This document shows, piece by piece, positions 1 through 7,800 of a stretch of DNA of 11,874 bases. This DNA comes from Sanchytrium tribonematis (taxonomy: Eukaryota > Sanchytriomycota > Sanchytriomycetes > Sanchytriales > Sanchytriaceae): positions 1 through 11,874 of the forward strand of contig JADGIG010000243.1 of NCBI GenBank assembly GCA_018985235.1, written 5' to 3'. Under the pieces are notes generated by a model that saw only the letters and a program-made list of their open reading frames with translations, made no database searches and was not told the DNA's origin. Both the position numbers and the translations under genes were made by a program. Numbering within the stretch: position 1 is the first letter of the stretch; each line of letters opens with the position of its first letter.

Positions 1-1
1 T

Positions 2-1430
2 GCTACTTTGATAAATGCTTGGTACCGTGGCAAGGCTGAACAGTCATTTTTTCAGCTTCACAAATCTTCAATTATATTAGCTGCTTATCTGCGAGGCGAA
101 AATGCACGTCAAGAATTTGCTCACATGAAATTAATGGCAAAATTTAATGCTGCAGTCAAGGGCTTTTTTGTCAGGAAAGACGCCAACACTCAAAAAATTA
201 TCACTAGGTTTAATGCTCGAATCAGAGGACTTGTCGTCAAAAAATCTTGCTCCGATGCAATATTTGTAACAAAATTTAATTCAATTGTCAAAAAAGTGCT
301 TATTTATAGAAACTTTTATATAGGTAGACTATCGTCCCAACTTGGAACTAGAATACGTGGCTTATTGTTAAGGAAACAATTTAAAAAGTATCTTTTAATT
401 TCCAACTTAAGTAATTCTTTTCATAATTGTGTAGAAAAAAGATTGACTCGTGTGAATGAATTTGCAATATTATTGAATAGATATTATCGCGGATTTAAGG
501 CTAGAAGAAGACATGACTCTTTAGCAGATCATTCTAAAACAGTCACAAAATTTAATTCAAGATATAGAGGATTAAAAGTAAAGCGAGCATTTCACTTGGT
601 TCAGCTTAGCACTAAGTTGAATGCGTATTTAAAAGCCAAACATGTAAAAAACAATTTTGAAAAGCATCGATTTATCACAAAACTCAACTCTACTTTTAGA
701 GGCCATCAACAAAGGAAAATATTTAAAACAAATCAATTATTTGCCCGCTTTAATGCCATAATTAGAAAACATTTTGTTAAGATTTGGTTTGGAAAAAACA
801 AATTTGTCACTCGATTCAATGCAACTTTTAGGTCTAAAAAAGAACAAAAGTTGGTGAAATTGCATGCATTGTCTACCAATTTTAATGCTGTTGTTAAAGG
901 TCATAAACTACGAGAGTCGTTTAAAATTGAATTTGACAAAATTCAACTGTGCACAAAGTTTAATACCATGTTCAGAGCCAAAATGATTAAAAAAGAATTT
1001 AAATTGGTGCAATTATCTACAAGATTCAATGCGACATTCAAAGCATTTCAGATTCGAAAAATATTTTTTAGAAACCACCTGGTCACCTTATTCAACGCCA
1101 ATATACGTCGCAAGATAGTTAGACATGATTTCAAATTAAATTTGCTATCTACAAAGTTTAATACCGTATATCGGGGTTATTTTAGAAGAAAACAACATTT
1201 TGAATTGCTTAATTGCATCTCAACTAGTAGCACGTGTATCACATCTTGTTTTAGGGCACATATTGTACGAATTTCATTTGTATATCTAAAAACTACAATC
1301 ACCCATATCCAAAGACAAATTAGGCAGCATTTACATATCAAAGAATTAAGCAAGAAATATTTAGCAAGCGCGCTGACATTGCAAGCATTTGCACGTGGGT
1401 ATTTAACCCGCAAATGGGCTTACAAAAAAT
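2..1430 (+). repeat. degenerate 66-bp tandem repeats encoding 22-residue IQ-like units
   Basis: About 21 units are visible in the translation. Numbering from the TTG at base 8, the central Asn or its equivalent falls at residues 3, 25, 47, 69, 91, 113, 135 and 157. After a 4-residue expansion it continues at 183, 205, 227, 249, 271 and 293, then after another at 319, 341, 363 and 385. At DNA level the 'aaatttaatgc/aagtttaat' core recurs, but the units are diverged, so this is an old coding repeat rather than a fresh satellite. Confidence 0.85.
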
Positions 1431-2140
1431 ATCCTCAATTGAAAAGGATTCGAATGAATCTGGCAAAAATTCAGGCACATCCAAATCACACTATTGGAAA
1501 TAGATTGAAGCGTGCTCTTCATATACTTAAAAATAATCAAATTATAGCAGATTTATTGGAGGCTACAAACGAGTTAGTTCATCTGACAAAATACTCTGAT
1601 ATTTGTGCGCTTTTGATTCATAAAAATGGGATTCAGATGCTTACTGGAAGATTTGAGGGACTAAATAGGAGTGAACCACATATTTTGTATCGAATTGGTT
1701 TGCTTAATTGCATCAGAAATATTTCAAAATACACTCACTATTTAAAACATGTCAAGGATGCTATTGATCCATGTGTTGATATTTTAAAGAAATTCAAGCA
1801 CCCTACCTTAGTCGGGTTGGCTAGTCAGGTGCTTTATCTTGCTAGCATGTATACTGGTCATTCTAAAAAGTTTAAAGTCCTCAAAAATGATATTGAGCAA
1901 AGTATTGCAAGATTGGAAAAAGGAAGCATCTTACACACTCATGCGCCAGTGACTTTGTTTGTGAGTCAAATCAGCGTGCACGAAAAGTACAAATGCGTCG
2001 GCCAAGACGGCTTCATCGGGATTAGAAGAGGAAGTCGAATTGGATTGAGGAAGAAAGAGAAAAGTGTTTGGTTTGATGATGAAATTGGAATTTCTGGAAG
2101 TATTGTGATTTTAAAATCACTAATAATGAATTTAAAGTAA
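2..2140 (+). CDS. ASPM: ASPM/Asp-like spindle protein, 3' part (IQ-like array + armadillo-like tail), 5' end outside window
   Basis: The frame is open to the left edge of the window (codons from base 2), so this is the C-terminal part, about 712 residues, of a longer protein. The first ~475 residues are about 21 tandem IQ-like units with a 22-residue period, typically T-K/R-F-N-A-x-x-R/K-G-x-x-x-R-K-x-F. Two later units keep a true Gln (HIQRQIRQHL and LTLQAFARGYLTRK). The following ~130 residues (RALHILKNNQIIADLLEA, then LVHLTKYSDICALLIHKNGI) resemble the helical armadillo-like region after the IQ array of ASPM, including the 'NGIQML' and 'LNCIRNISKY' helices. ASPM/Asp proteins bind calmodulin and microtubule minus ends at spindle poles. 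The N-terminal MSP/ASH and calponin-homology domains expected of ASPM would lie upstream and cannot be checked. A myosin-type IQ array is the alternative, but the tail favours ASPM. The basic last ~60 residues are not recognised. Confidence 0.75.
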   Translation, partial: ATLINAWYRGKAEQSFFQLHKSSIILAAYLRGENARQEFAHMKLMAKFNAAVKGFFVRKDANTQKIITRFNARIRGLVVKKSCSDAIFVTKFNSIVKKVLIYRNFYIGRLSSQLGTRIRGLLLRKQFKKYLLISNLSNSFHNCVEKRLTRVNEFAILLNRYYRGFKARRRHDSLADHSKTVTKFNSRYRGLKVKRAFHLVQLSTKLNAYLKAKHVKNNFEKHRFITKLNSTFRGHQQRKIFKTNQLFARFNAIIRKHFVKIWFGKNKFVTRFNATFRSKKEQKLVKLHALSTNFNAVVKGHKLRESFKIEFDKIQLCTKFNTMFRAKMIKKEFKLVQLSTRFNATFKAFQIRKIFFRNHLVTLFNANIRRKIVRHDFKLNLLSTKFNTVYRGYFRRKQHFELLNCISTSSTCITSCFRAHIVRISFVYLKTTITHIQRQIRQHLHIKELSKKYLASALTLQAFARGYLTRKWAYKKYPQLKRIRMNLAKIQAHPNHTIGNRLKRALHILKNNQIIADLLEATNELVHLTKYSDICALLIHKNGIQMLTGRFEGLNRSEPHILYRIGLLNCIRNISKYTHYLKHVKDAIDPCVDILKKFKHPTLVGLASQVLYLASMYTGHSKKFKVLKNDIEQSIARLEKGSILHTHAPVTLFVSQISVHEKYKCVGQDGFIGIRRGSRIGLRKKEKSVWFDDEIGISGSIVILKSLIMNLK

Positions 2141-2159
2141 ATATGTTGATATTCATTTA

Positions 2160-2645
2160 CTAGCAATTAGCTGCGGCTGCTTTGGTATTCATGATCAAAG
2201 CGACAATTAAGCCATAAAGACCCAACACTTCAGCGAAAATCAATATCAAGACCATACCAACAAACAATCTAGGCTGTTGAGCAGACCCTCTAACACCTGC
2301 ATCTCCAACAATTCCGATAGCGAATCCAGCAGCCAGTCCACTAAGACCAACAGCAAGTCCAGCACCTAATTGAATAAATGCATTGCTTAAAGGCATGTTT
2401 TGTTCCATTTTACCACTAATAAGTACACTGACAACGACACCGTACACAGCTAAAATACCAGCCATAATGACAGGGACGACACTTTTCATGATGAGTTCTG
2501 GTCTCATTACTCCCATCGCACTGATACCAACACCGCTCTTTGCTGTTCCGTATGCAGCACCAAAACAACTGAAAATGGTGGCTGAAGCACATCCCATTGC
2601 AGAAAAGAATGGAGCGTAAACTGGGCAATTATCTGATGGAGCCAT
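2160..2645 (-). CDS. VMA3: V-type H+-ATPase 16-kDa proteolipid (c) subunit
   Basis: Subunit c forms the rotating membrane ring of the V-ATPase Vo sector that pumps protons into vacuoles and endosomes. The product is 161 residues, against about 160 for yeast Vma3. It has four hydrophobic helices at roughly residues 8-33, 52-77, 90-115 and 127-153. Hallmarks are [16 protein letters not shown] near the start, [39 protein letters not shown] and [16 protein letters not shown]. Glu139 in helix 4 is the proton-carrying carboxylate. The ATG at 2643-2645 is chosen because [10 protein letters not shown] matches the family's N-terminus; the 11 codons before it in frame lack an ATG. No intron is visible. 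The stop lies 19 bp from the stop of the converging ASPM-like gene, so their 3' UTRs must overlap. Paralogues c' and c'' are less likely: there is no extra N-terminal helix, and the length fits c. Confidence 0.97.
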   Translation of the reverse strand: MAPSDNCPVYAPFFSAMGCASATIFSCFGAAYGTAKSGVGISAMGVMRPELIMKSVVPVIMAGILAVYGVVVSVLISGKMEQNMPLSNAFIQLGAGLAVGLSGLAAGFAIGIVGDAGVRGSAQQPRLFVGMVLILIFAEVLGLYGLIVALIMNTKAAAANC

Positions 2646-2720
2646 AGTAACAAGGAGTTGATGTTTTAATTTTTGCAATTTATTTTTGAAACTGGCAAAT
2701 AATATCTTGCAGAATTTAAT
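2646..2720 (-). promoter_or_regulatory. 75-bp spacer: F-box gene 3' end and V-ATPase c promoter
   Basis: These 75 AT-rich bases separate the F-box gene stop from the V-ATPase c ATG, both read leftward. The gap must hold the F-box transcript end and the V-ATPase promoter/5' UTR. No distinct TATA box is assigned. This is inference from position only. Confidence 0.45.
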
Positions 2721-3569
2721 TTATTCTTGATGAATACATTGAAGTGATGGAAACTTGTTCAAGTATTGCTCGATTTCCTCTTTAGAAAGAGATTTTTGTC
2801 TACAGTACCCAGTCGGAAAAGGGTGCCATTGTAAGCCTCGAATGATTGTAAGCCGTTCTAAGACTGGACAGCTATGAAATATATTCCAAATTCCCGCGTT
2901 GCATATGGATGATCCTGTAATTTTGATAGATTTTAGCGTGCTTGGTAAATTCTTGAGAAATGAAGGGCGAATTTTACCTAATCTTTCACTGTGGAAAGTG
3001 ATTAAATGCTTCGGAAGGTGCTGTAAAATACATGCAGTCGCTTTTTGTGATGAAATGTTCAAGTGTAGCACTCCAGTATCCTCAAATTGTCTCACACCAT
3101 AATCAGAAATAAAATTGCACTCAAATAATTCTATTTTTTGAAGACTTTTACAATTTTGAGAAATGAGATACAAGCACGTATCTGAGACATCTGTGCGTGA
3201 TAAATTTATGACTTTTAATGTAGGGCACCTTTTCGTGATAATGTGAAAATAATTTCGAGGTAAATGCATGTCCCTCAAATCCAATTCACTCAGTACACGC
3301 AATTGACGAGACAATTTTAACAAAAACTCGATATTTTGAAATCTCGTACCTGTAGGGATATATAATCTTTTGATATATCGCGACACCCTGTCCAAATTTT
3401 CCCTTAAAATTTCGTAGTCACGTCGCTTTGTTAAAACTGTATTTCTGTAAAGAATTCTTTCACTTGACTCAAATATTCTTGAGTTTAATGTCATGAGACT
3501 CAAAAGGTCATTTCTATCTAAGAAACTAAAGATTTTTTCAAGTATGAATTCATCTAGTTTATCCAACAT
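2721..3569 (-). CDS. F-box / leucine-rich repeat protein (FBXL/AMN1-like)
   Basis: The product is 282 residues. Residues ~2-45 (LDEFILEKIFSFLDRNDLLS, then LMTLNSRIFESSERILYRN) fit the F-box, which docks substrate receptors to Skp1 in SCF ubiquitin ligases. Residues ~90-245 carry irregular cysteine-containing leucine-rich repeats (LRVLSELDLRDM, CPTLKVINLSRTDVSD, CKSLQKIELFECNFISD, LPSTLKSIKITGSSI, CPVLERLTII), the type found in FBXL proteins and AMN1. The substrate cannot be told. The start is the ATG at 3567-3569; four more in-frame codons precede it only to a TTG, not a plausible eukaryotic start. The first ~65 codons have a decayed second copy at 3891-4076, and the 34-bp upstream spacer is repeated at 4802-4835. 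The intact frame suggests this is the functional copy. Confidence 0.85.
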   Translation of the reverse strand: MLDKLDEFILEKIFSFLDRNDLLSLMTLNSRIFESSERILYRNTVLTKRRDYEILRENLDRVSRYIKRLYIPTGTRFQNIEFLLKLSRQLRVLSELDLRDMHLPRNYFHIITKRCPTLKVINLSRTDVSDTCLYLISQNCKSLQKIELFECNFISDYGVRQFEDTGVLHLNISSQKATACILQHLPKHLITFHSERLGKIRPSFLKNLPSTLKSIKITGSSICNAGIWNIFHSCPVLERLTIIRGLQWHPFPTGYCRQKSLSKEEIEQYLNKFPSLQCIHQE

Positions 3570-3607
3570 TTCAAGCCACAAATATATACCAAATTTATTA
3601 TAATCAA
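3567..3607. repeat. 41-bp perfect repeat, copy 1 (partner 4799-4839)
   Basis: Forty-one consecutive bases are identical to 4799-4839. They cover the F-box start codon, the whole 34-bp spacer and the stop codon of the PACT gene copy. The flanking relics have diverged noticeably. Confidence 0.95.
3570..3603 (-). promoter_or_regulatory. upstream spacer of the F-box gene with TATA-like run
   Basis: These 34 bp lie between the F-box ATG and the fossil stop codon of the PACT relic. On the minus strand they contain TATATA (3583-3588), only about 14 bp before the ATG, and AATAAA (3594-3599), left over from its origin as the 3' flank of the coiled-coil gene. They are identical to 4802-4835. A promoter or 5'-UTR role is inferred from position. 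Confidence 0.45.
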
Positions 3608-3879
3608 CTTTCGATTCTCTGCATCTTCATTCTATGTATAGCTATTAGCATTCTAAATATATTTAATCCGAGTGGATTAGGGATGAGTGGAAAGTGGTGT
3701 TGGACCAAACCCCATTTTTTAATATTCTTTTTGAAGGTGTTGTTTTGAATTGTTAATCCTTTCGAAAATAGAGTTTCTTGAGATGGGATTTATACATGGT
3801 GCTTGTGCTCAAATCGTTCATACTTACTTTTTTAGGTAAAATTTCAATTTGCCTTTCATAGCCTATTTTATTCTTTGAG
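3604..3879 (-). pseudogene. decayed copy of the PACT-domain 3' end of the coiled-coil gene
   Basis: This stretch aligns along its length with 4836-5141, the last ~100 codons of the PACT protein gene. It shares the stop codon position (TCA on the plus strand, 3604-3606), the 'cattctatgtatagctatta' block, 'ggaccaaaccccatttttt', 'gctcaaatcgttcata' and 'tttgcctttcatag'. It differs by many substitutions and several indels. An in-frame loss of 12 bp sits between two CAT triplets at 3650, removing four codons of the conserved MAAW stretch. A loss of about 11 bp near 3720 shifts the frame, and a further 3-bp loss lies near 3783. It has no start and its 5' side is cut at 3879. It is a relic of a tandem duplication, not an active gene. 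Confidence 0.88.
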
Positions 3880-3890
3880 CTACTAAAGGC

Positions 3891-4076
3891 TTTATCTCGA
3901 CACCCTGTCCAAATTTTCCCTTAAAATTTCAGACGTGCGTCGCTTTGTCAAACCTGTATTTCTGTAAAAGATTCTCTCACCTGACTCAAATATTCTTGAG
4001 TTTTAAGTCATGAGGATCAACAGGTAACTTTATCTAAAAACCTAAGTTTTTTTAAGTAATAATTCATCTAGTTTAT
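3891..4076 (-). pseudogene. decayed copy of the F-box gene 5' end
   Basis: It aligns with 3374-3562, the first ~65 codons of the intact F-box gene. Shared stretches include 'cgacaccctgtccaaatttt', 'cccttaaaatttc', 'cgtcgctttgt', 'ctgtatttctgtaaa', 'gactcaaatattcttgagtt' and 'aattcatctagtttat'. Substitutions and small indels break the frame. Homology stops at 4076, seven bases short of the start codon, where unrelated sequence begins; it resumes at about 4797 with the spacer that should follow. Eleven bases (3880-3890) at the junction with the PACT relic match neither parent clearly. Confidence 0.88.
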
Positions 4077-4796
4077 ATAAAAACTGTAACTAAGTCGAAA
4101 ATTTCATTTTGAGATATTTCAACTTCAAATGTAAAAAGTAGACTAAGTATTTCATTCGTAATACAAACCGATGCCAATCATGTTCTTAACCTAAGCAAAT
4201 AAAAGTATGAGATAAAAAGGAATATGATTACGATACCATTGAAGGTGAAATGATAAATTGTTTTATTAAAATAAAGACAAACATCAACTCGATTTGAAGG
4301 AAAAATATACTATTGTCGACGGGTAGATAGTCTTATGAATATCATGGATTTCATTTTTCTGACATGCAATCACGAGGAACAATTTCTTTCACAAATGAAA
4401 ATTGCTATGAGTATGAATTTCCTACCTACATCATTAAAGTAGGCCGAGTTAATGCTGACATTGTAAGGGTTTCATTTCAAAATCTACAAAGAATTGATAT
4501 TCCAGTACCACCTCAAACTTTTCACCATGATTTACAAACTGGTGATATAAACAATGATTTCAATGGCAGCTTTTTTGTCACATGGAACGGTCGTCACGAA
4601 ATTATCACAAACGGTGTTGCTCTTATCCGGTTTAACAATCAACGCCAAGTGAGTGTTATGAGCATCTGTGAACATTGGGCTGTGCGTGATGTAGTTGGAC
4701 GTATTGTTCGCCAAGATGGACAAGAATTGCTGCCAATTTAAAAGATTCTATACTTGTCGTCCAGGCAAATGAAATTGATGTTTTTTAATACGTTGT
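4077..4796. other. ~720-bp segment interrupting the right duplication copy; carries an orphan ORF
   Basis: On the left the F-box relic ends at 'ctagtttat'. On the right homology returns near 4797-4799 with 'catttcaagcc', directly at the fossil start codon. Everything between has no counterpart in the left copy. I see no terminal inverted repeats and no clear target-site duplication at these edges. The left ~290 bp (4077-4363) is AT-rich with no recognisable gene, tRNA or repeat. The right part holds the 125-residue ORF. It may be an insertion after duplication, or filler captured during repair. Confidence 0.7.
4364..4741 (+). CDS. unrecognised 125-residue protein (orphan ORF)
   Basis: I do not recognise this protein. 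It is 125 residues, soluble-looking, with no signal peptide or membrane helix. Alternating hydrophobic patterns suggest mostly beta strands (YIIKVGRV, DIVRVSFQNL, GSFFVTWNG, GVALIRFNNQRQVSVMSI). The stretch ITNGVALIRFNNQ followed by EHWAVRD is faintly like the last strands of NTF2/SnoaL-fold proteins, but the N-terminal helices of that fold are not evident, so I give it no name. Eight of ten arginines use CGN codons, and the region looks richer in G+C than its surroundings, which favours real coding. An in-frame stop at 4328-4330 precedes the ATG at 4364. Two earlier ATGs (4335, 4344) open a different 35-codon frame that overlaps the start, so either leaky scanning, a later transcription start or an upstream exon is implied. 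No AATAAA follows. Confidence 0.55.
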   Translation: MQSRGTISFTNENCYEYEFPTYIIKVGRVNADIVRVSFQNLQRIDIPVPPQTFHHDLQTGDINNDFNGSFFVTWNGRHEIITNGVALIRFNNQRQVSVMSICEHWAVRDVVGRIVRQDGQELLPI

Positions 4797-4798
4797 CC

Positions 4799-4839
4799 CA
4801 TTTCAAGCCACAAATATATACCAAATTTATTATAATCAA
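4799..4839. repeat. 41-bp perfect repeat, copy 2 (partner 3567-3607)
   Basis: This copy is identical to 3567-3607. Here it holds the fossil F-box start codon, the 34-bp spacer and the working stop codon of the PACT gene. Confidence 0.95.
4802..4835 (-). terminator. 3' flank of the PACT gene with poly(A)-signal-like AATAAA
   Basis: Immediately after the TGA stop on the minus strand, AATAAA occurs at 4826-4831 in reverse, four bases past the stop. A TATATA run lies at 4815-4820. The same bases occur as the upstream region of the F-box gene, so in the ancestral layout this short stretch served as both 3' end and promoter. Use as a cleavage signal is inferred. Confidence 0.4.
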
Positions 4840-7800
4840 GTTTCGATTCTCTTCATCTTCATTCTATGTATAGCTATTAGCATCCACGCAGCCATTCTAA
4901 ATTTATTTAATCTGATTGGATAAGGGCTGAGTGGAAGGTGGTGCTGGACCAAACCCCATTTTTTAAGCAATATTTGATATTCCCTTTGAAGGTATTGTTT
5001 TTGATATTGTAAATCCTTGCGAAAATAGAGTTCCTTAAGATATTGGGATTTATATTTGGTACTTTTGCTCAAATCGTTCATATTGACTTTTTTGAGTAAA
5101 ATTGCAATTTGCCTTTCATAGTCCCTATTTTGGTCTTTGAGTTGATGATAATGTCTCAATTCCTGCTCCAACTTCAATTTTTCCAGTTTAATAAGGGAGT
5201 TTTCATTAATAATCGCGTCTTGGTGATTTTTAAATTCAATCAAAACCTCTGATATTTCCCGTTTTTCTTTTTCAAGTATGGTAATCGTTTGTTCCGCATC
5301 AAAGAAATCATCAAGCCTACTCTGAAGTGTCTGAATATGGACTTTGTGCTGACTTATTTCCAGCATTTGTTGAGAAATGACATTTTCAAGTGATTTCACA
5401 TGTTTGTCCAAATCATATGTTTTTTGGGCTTGTTCTGGTGATTGAGGATCTAAAGATTCTTTTGAACTGATCGGGGTTTTAACTTGTTCTAGTTTTTCCA
5501 TAAATTCGCTCAATTGTTGGTTCTTATTCACCAAACAGCCTTTTATTTCATCCAATCTTTGTAAAATATTTGGATCTTCTTGTAGTAAGATACTATCAAG
5601 ATTATTCATATAAATCTCATCTTCTTTGACAACAGTTGATATAATGTTTCTAATAATGGAAATGGAGTCTGAAGTAAATTCTTTCAGATTATCCAAACTC
5701 GGTGCTTCAGTCATTGTTGGTTCTTCTTCCAATTCTTCACGATCTTGTTCCAAATTCACAACATCATTTTCAATATTTGCAATTATATGCAATAAATCGT
5801 CTCGTTTCTGCTTTTCCCGTTGTAAATCTTGCATCAATTCTTGATATTCCATATTGATTTGATTCAATTCGGCTCGAATTTTTTTCTTTTTTAGTAAAAT
5901 ATCATCGTAATCAGATTGCAATGCAACCATGCGTGTTTGCTCAGTCGATATTTCAGTTTCCAGCTTGTCTGCTTTAGATTCCATTAATGAAACTTGAGCA
6001 CCACAAAGCTTTAAATTTTCCTGTAACTTGTCTATCATTTCTTGGTAATCGTCATTGTCTTGTTGCAATTCTTCATATTTTTTAGCCAAATCTATCCGCA
6101 ATGAGCCTAGTTCTGATAAAATCATTTGAGCAACATTTTTCATATCAGACACTTGATAGATTTTTTGGTTTGAGTATTGAGAAATCAGTTCCTGCCATTT
6201 GATGAGTTCTTGCTCCAGTTCAAATTCAGTAGCGGAAACGGTCTCTTTTGTGTTACTTAAATTTGCAGCCAGTTCTTCATTTTTCTCTGAGATATGGATT
6301 GTTTCTTGTTCCAACTGAATTTTCTGAGATTTGACTTCATTCAGTGTTTGTAATACTTTTTGCAAGTCTAAAACCAAACCATGTTCAGATTTGTAGCCAT
6401 TTTCCAAGGAAATATCAATCAGATTTGGATATTCAATTTTCAACTCTTCAATCTCATTACTGATGCTTTTGAAATCACTTTCCAACTGTAATTGCATTTC
6501 TCTGAGGGTCGCATTTAAATTTTCTTGCATTTTTTCAGTTCTTAGCTGTTCTTGTGCCAATGTTTCATTTTCATTTATCATGCCTTCAATTTCATTTGTC
6601 AAATTTTCTTGCTGTAATTGTAATTCCTCAGATTCGGCTTGCAAGGATTGTATTACACTTTTCTGATTTTGTATATCTTCAGTCAAATTAAATACTTCAT
6701 CGTCCAATCGAACCAAATTAATTTGAGCAGATTCGAGTGTCGATTCATTCTCAACAATACCACGCTTGACAAGTTCTATTTGAGATACGATATCTTTGTT
6801 TTTGTTATTCAGAAATTGCATTAGATCCGTGTTTGTTTTTAAAGTCTTTTCAATCTGTAATCTTTCTTGAACATCTTTCTCGATTTGAGAAATGTCTATT
6901 ACTGGAATAGTGTAATCTATGCTTCGAAGTTTATCAATCATTTCACCAATAATCATGGATGAACTCGACTGCTGAATTTTTGGACCAGAATACTCGATGT
7001 TGAGCTCCGGAATTTTGGAAATATCCGGTATTTTAAGACTTTTAATTTCTTTCGGGATGTATTTTTCAAGTTTTGGTATATTTTTAAACGTCGGGTTTGC
7101 GACAAATTTTAATACGTTGTAGACTTTTAATAAATGACTGTCCAGTTTATATTTGTGTATTTGGTCGATGACCATATCGTATTCTTGTTTGATAGTTTTT
7201 AATTTGATAAGACCTTCTTGCTTGGCTTCTAAAATTTCTTTTTGTTTGTTTGTAATATTTTGAACCAAAGATTTGTGTTCGGCATCCAGATCAAAATACT
7301 TGGCAGAACTTTCGTCGTACTGTTCTTGAGTAATTTGTGCATTTAGAGCCACTAATTTTTTGTTTTTCTCAGCTAATTTGGATTGTAATTTAGAAATTTC
7401 CTTATCAACAGACTCCTGCTTAAGCATTAGTTCCGACAAATTTTGATTTGCGTTTTCTTGAATGGTATTAGTAAATTCAACTTTTTGGTTCAGTTTAATT
7501 TCCAAATCTTTAATTGTAGTTTCCGCGGAGTTCACTTCGGATGTAACAGCTTCTAATTTTGTTACTTTTGAGTGCAATTCTTCTTCGAGGTATACCAACC
7601 TATTCTTAGCAATATCTAGTTGAGTTTCAGTTTCCTCAATATTTTTCATTATTGTCCCCAATTGAGTATCCAGATCTGACTTTTCCTCTTCGGCTAGATT
7701 TATTTGTTCATTAAGGCTATCTAATTGTAATTTTAATTGATCAGAAAAGTCTTTGGCCGTTGATATAGAATCATTGAGGTGACTCTCATTATCATCTAAT

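Larger units (their letters stand above)
3374..3879. repeat. left copy of a tandem segmental duplication
   Basis: The left copy runs F-box 5' end (3374-3569), spacer (3570-3603), PACT 3' end (3604-3879). The right copy runs F-box relic (3891-4076), an inserted ~720 bp, the same spacer (4802-4835), then the intact PACT 3' end (4836-5141). The F-box part is intact only on the left and the PACT part only on the right. That is what a tandem duplication across the junction of two neighbouring genes leaves behind: each gene keeps one good end, and the interior duplicates are free to decay. Confidence 0.85.

Noticed and set aside
2383-2619. Plus-strand frame of 78 codons inside the V-ATPase gene
   Set aside because: It is the complement of a strongly conserved coding sequence and has no recognisable product.
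2646-2678. N-terminal extension of the V-ATPase c subunit by 11 codons
   Set aside because: The extended frame begins with TTG, not ATG, and the family N-terminus fits the Met at 2645.
3570-3581. Four-codon extension of the F-box protein
   Set aside because: It begins with TTG and lies in the spacer shared with 4802-4835; the ATG at 3569 is the natural start.
3604-3879. PACT relic as an alternative 3' exon of the coiled-coil gene
   Set aside because: It carries frame-shifting losses, lies beyond the gene's own intact stop, and an opposite-strand ORF sits between.
4077-4363. A gene or transposon end in the left part of the insertion
   Set aside because: No frame of useful length, no inverted repeat and no target duplication could be seen in these ~290 AT-rich bases.
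4783-7121. Shared 14-mer ttttaatacgttgt near 4786 and near 7107
   Set aside because: It is short, AT-rich and isolated, with no extension of similarity on either side; most likely chance.
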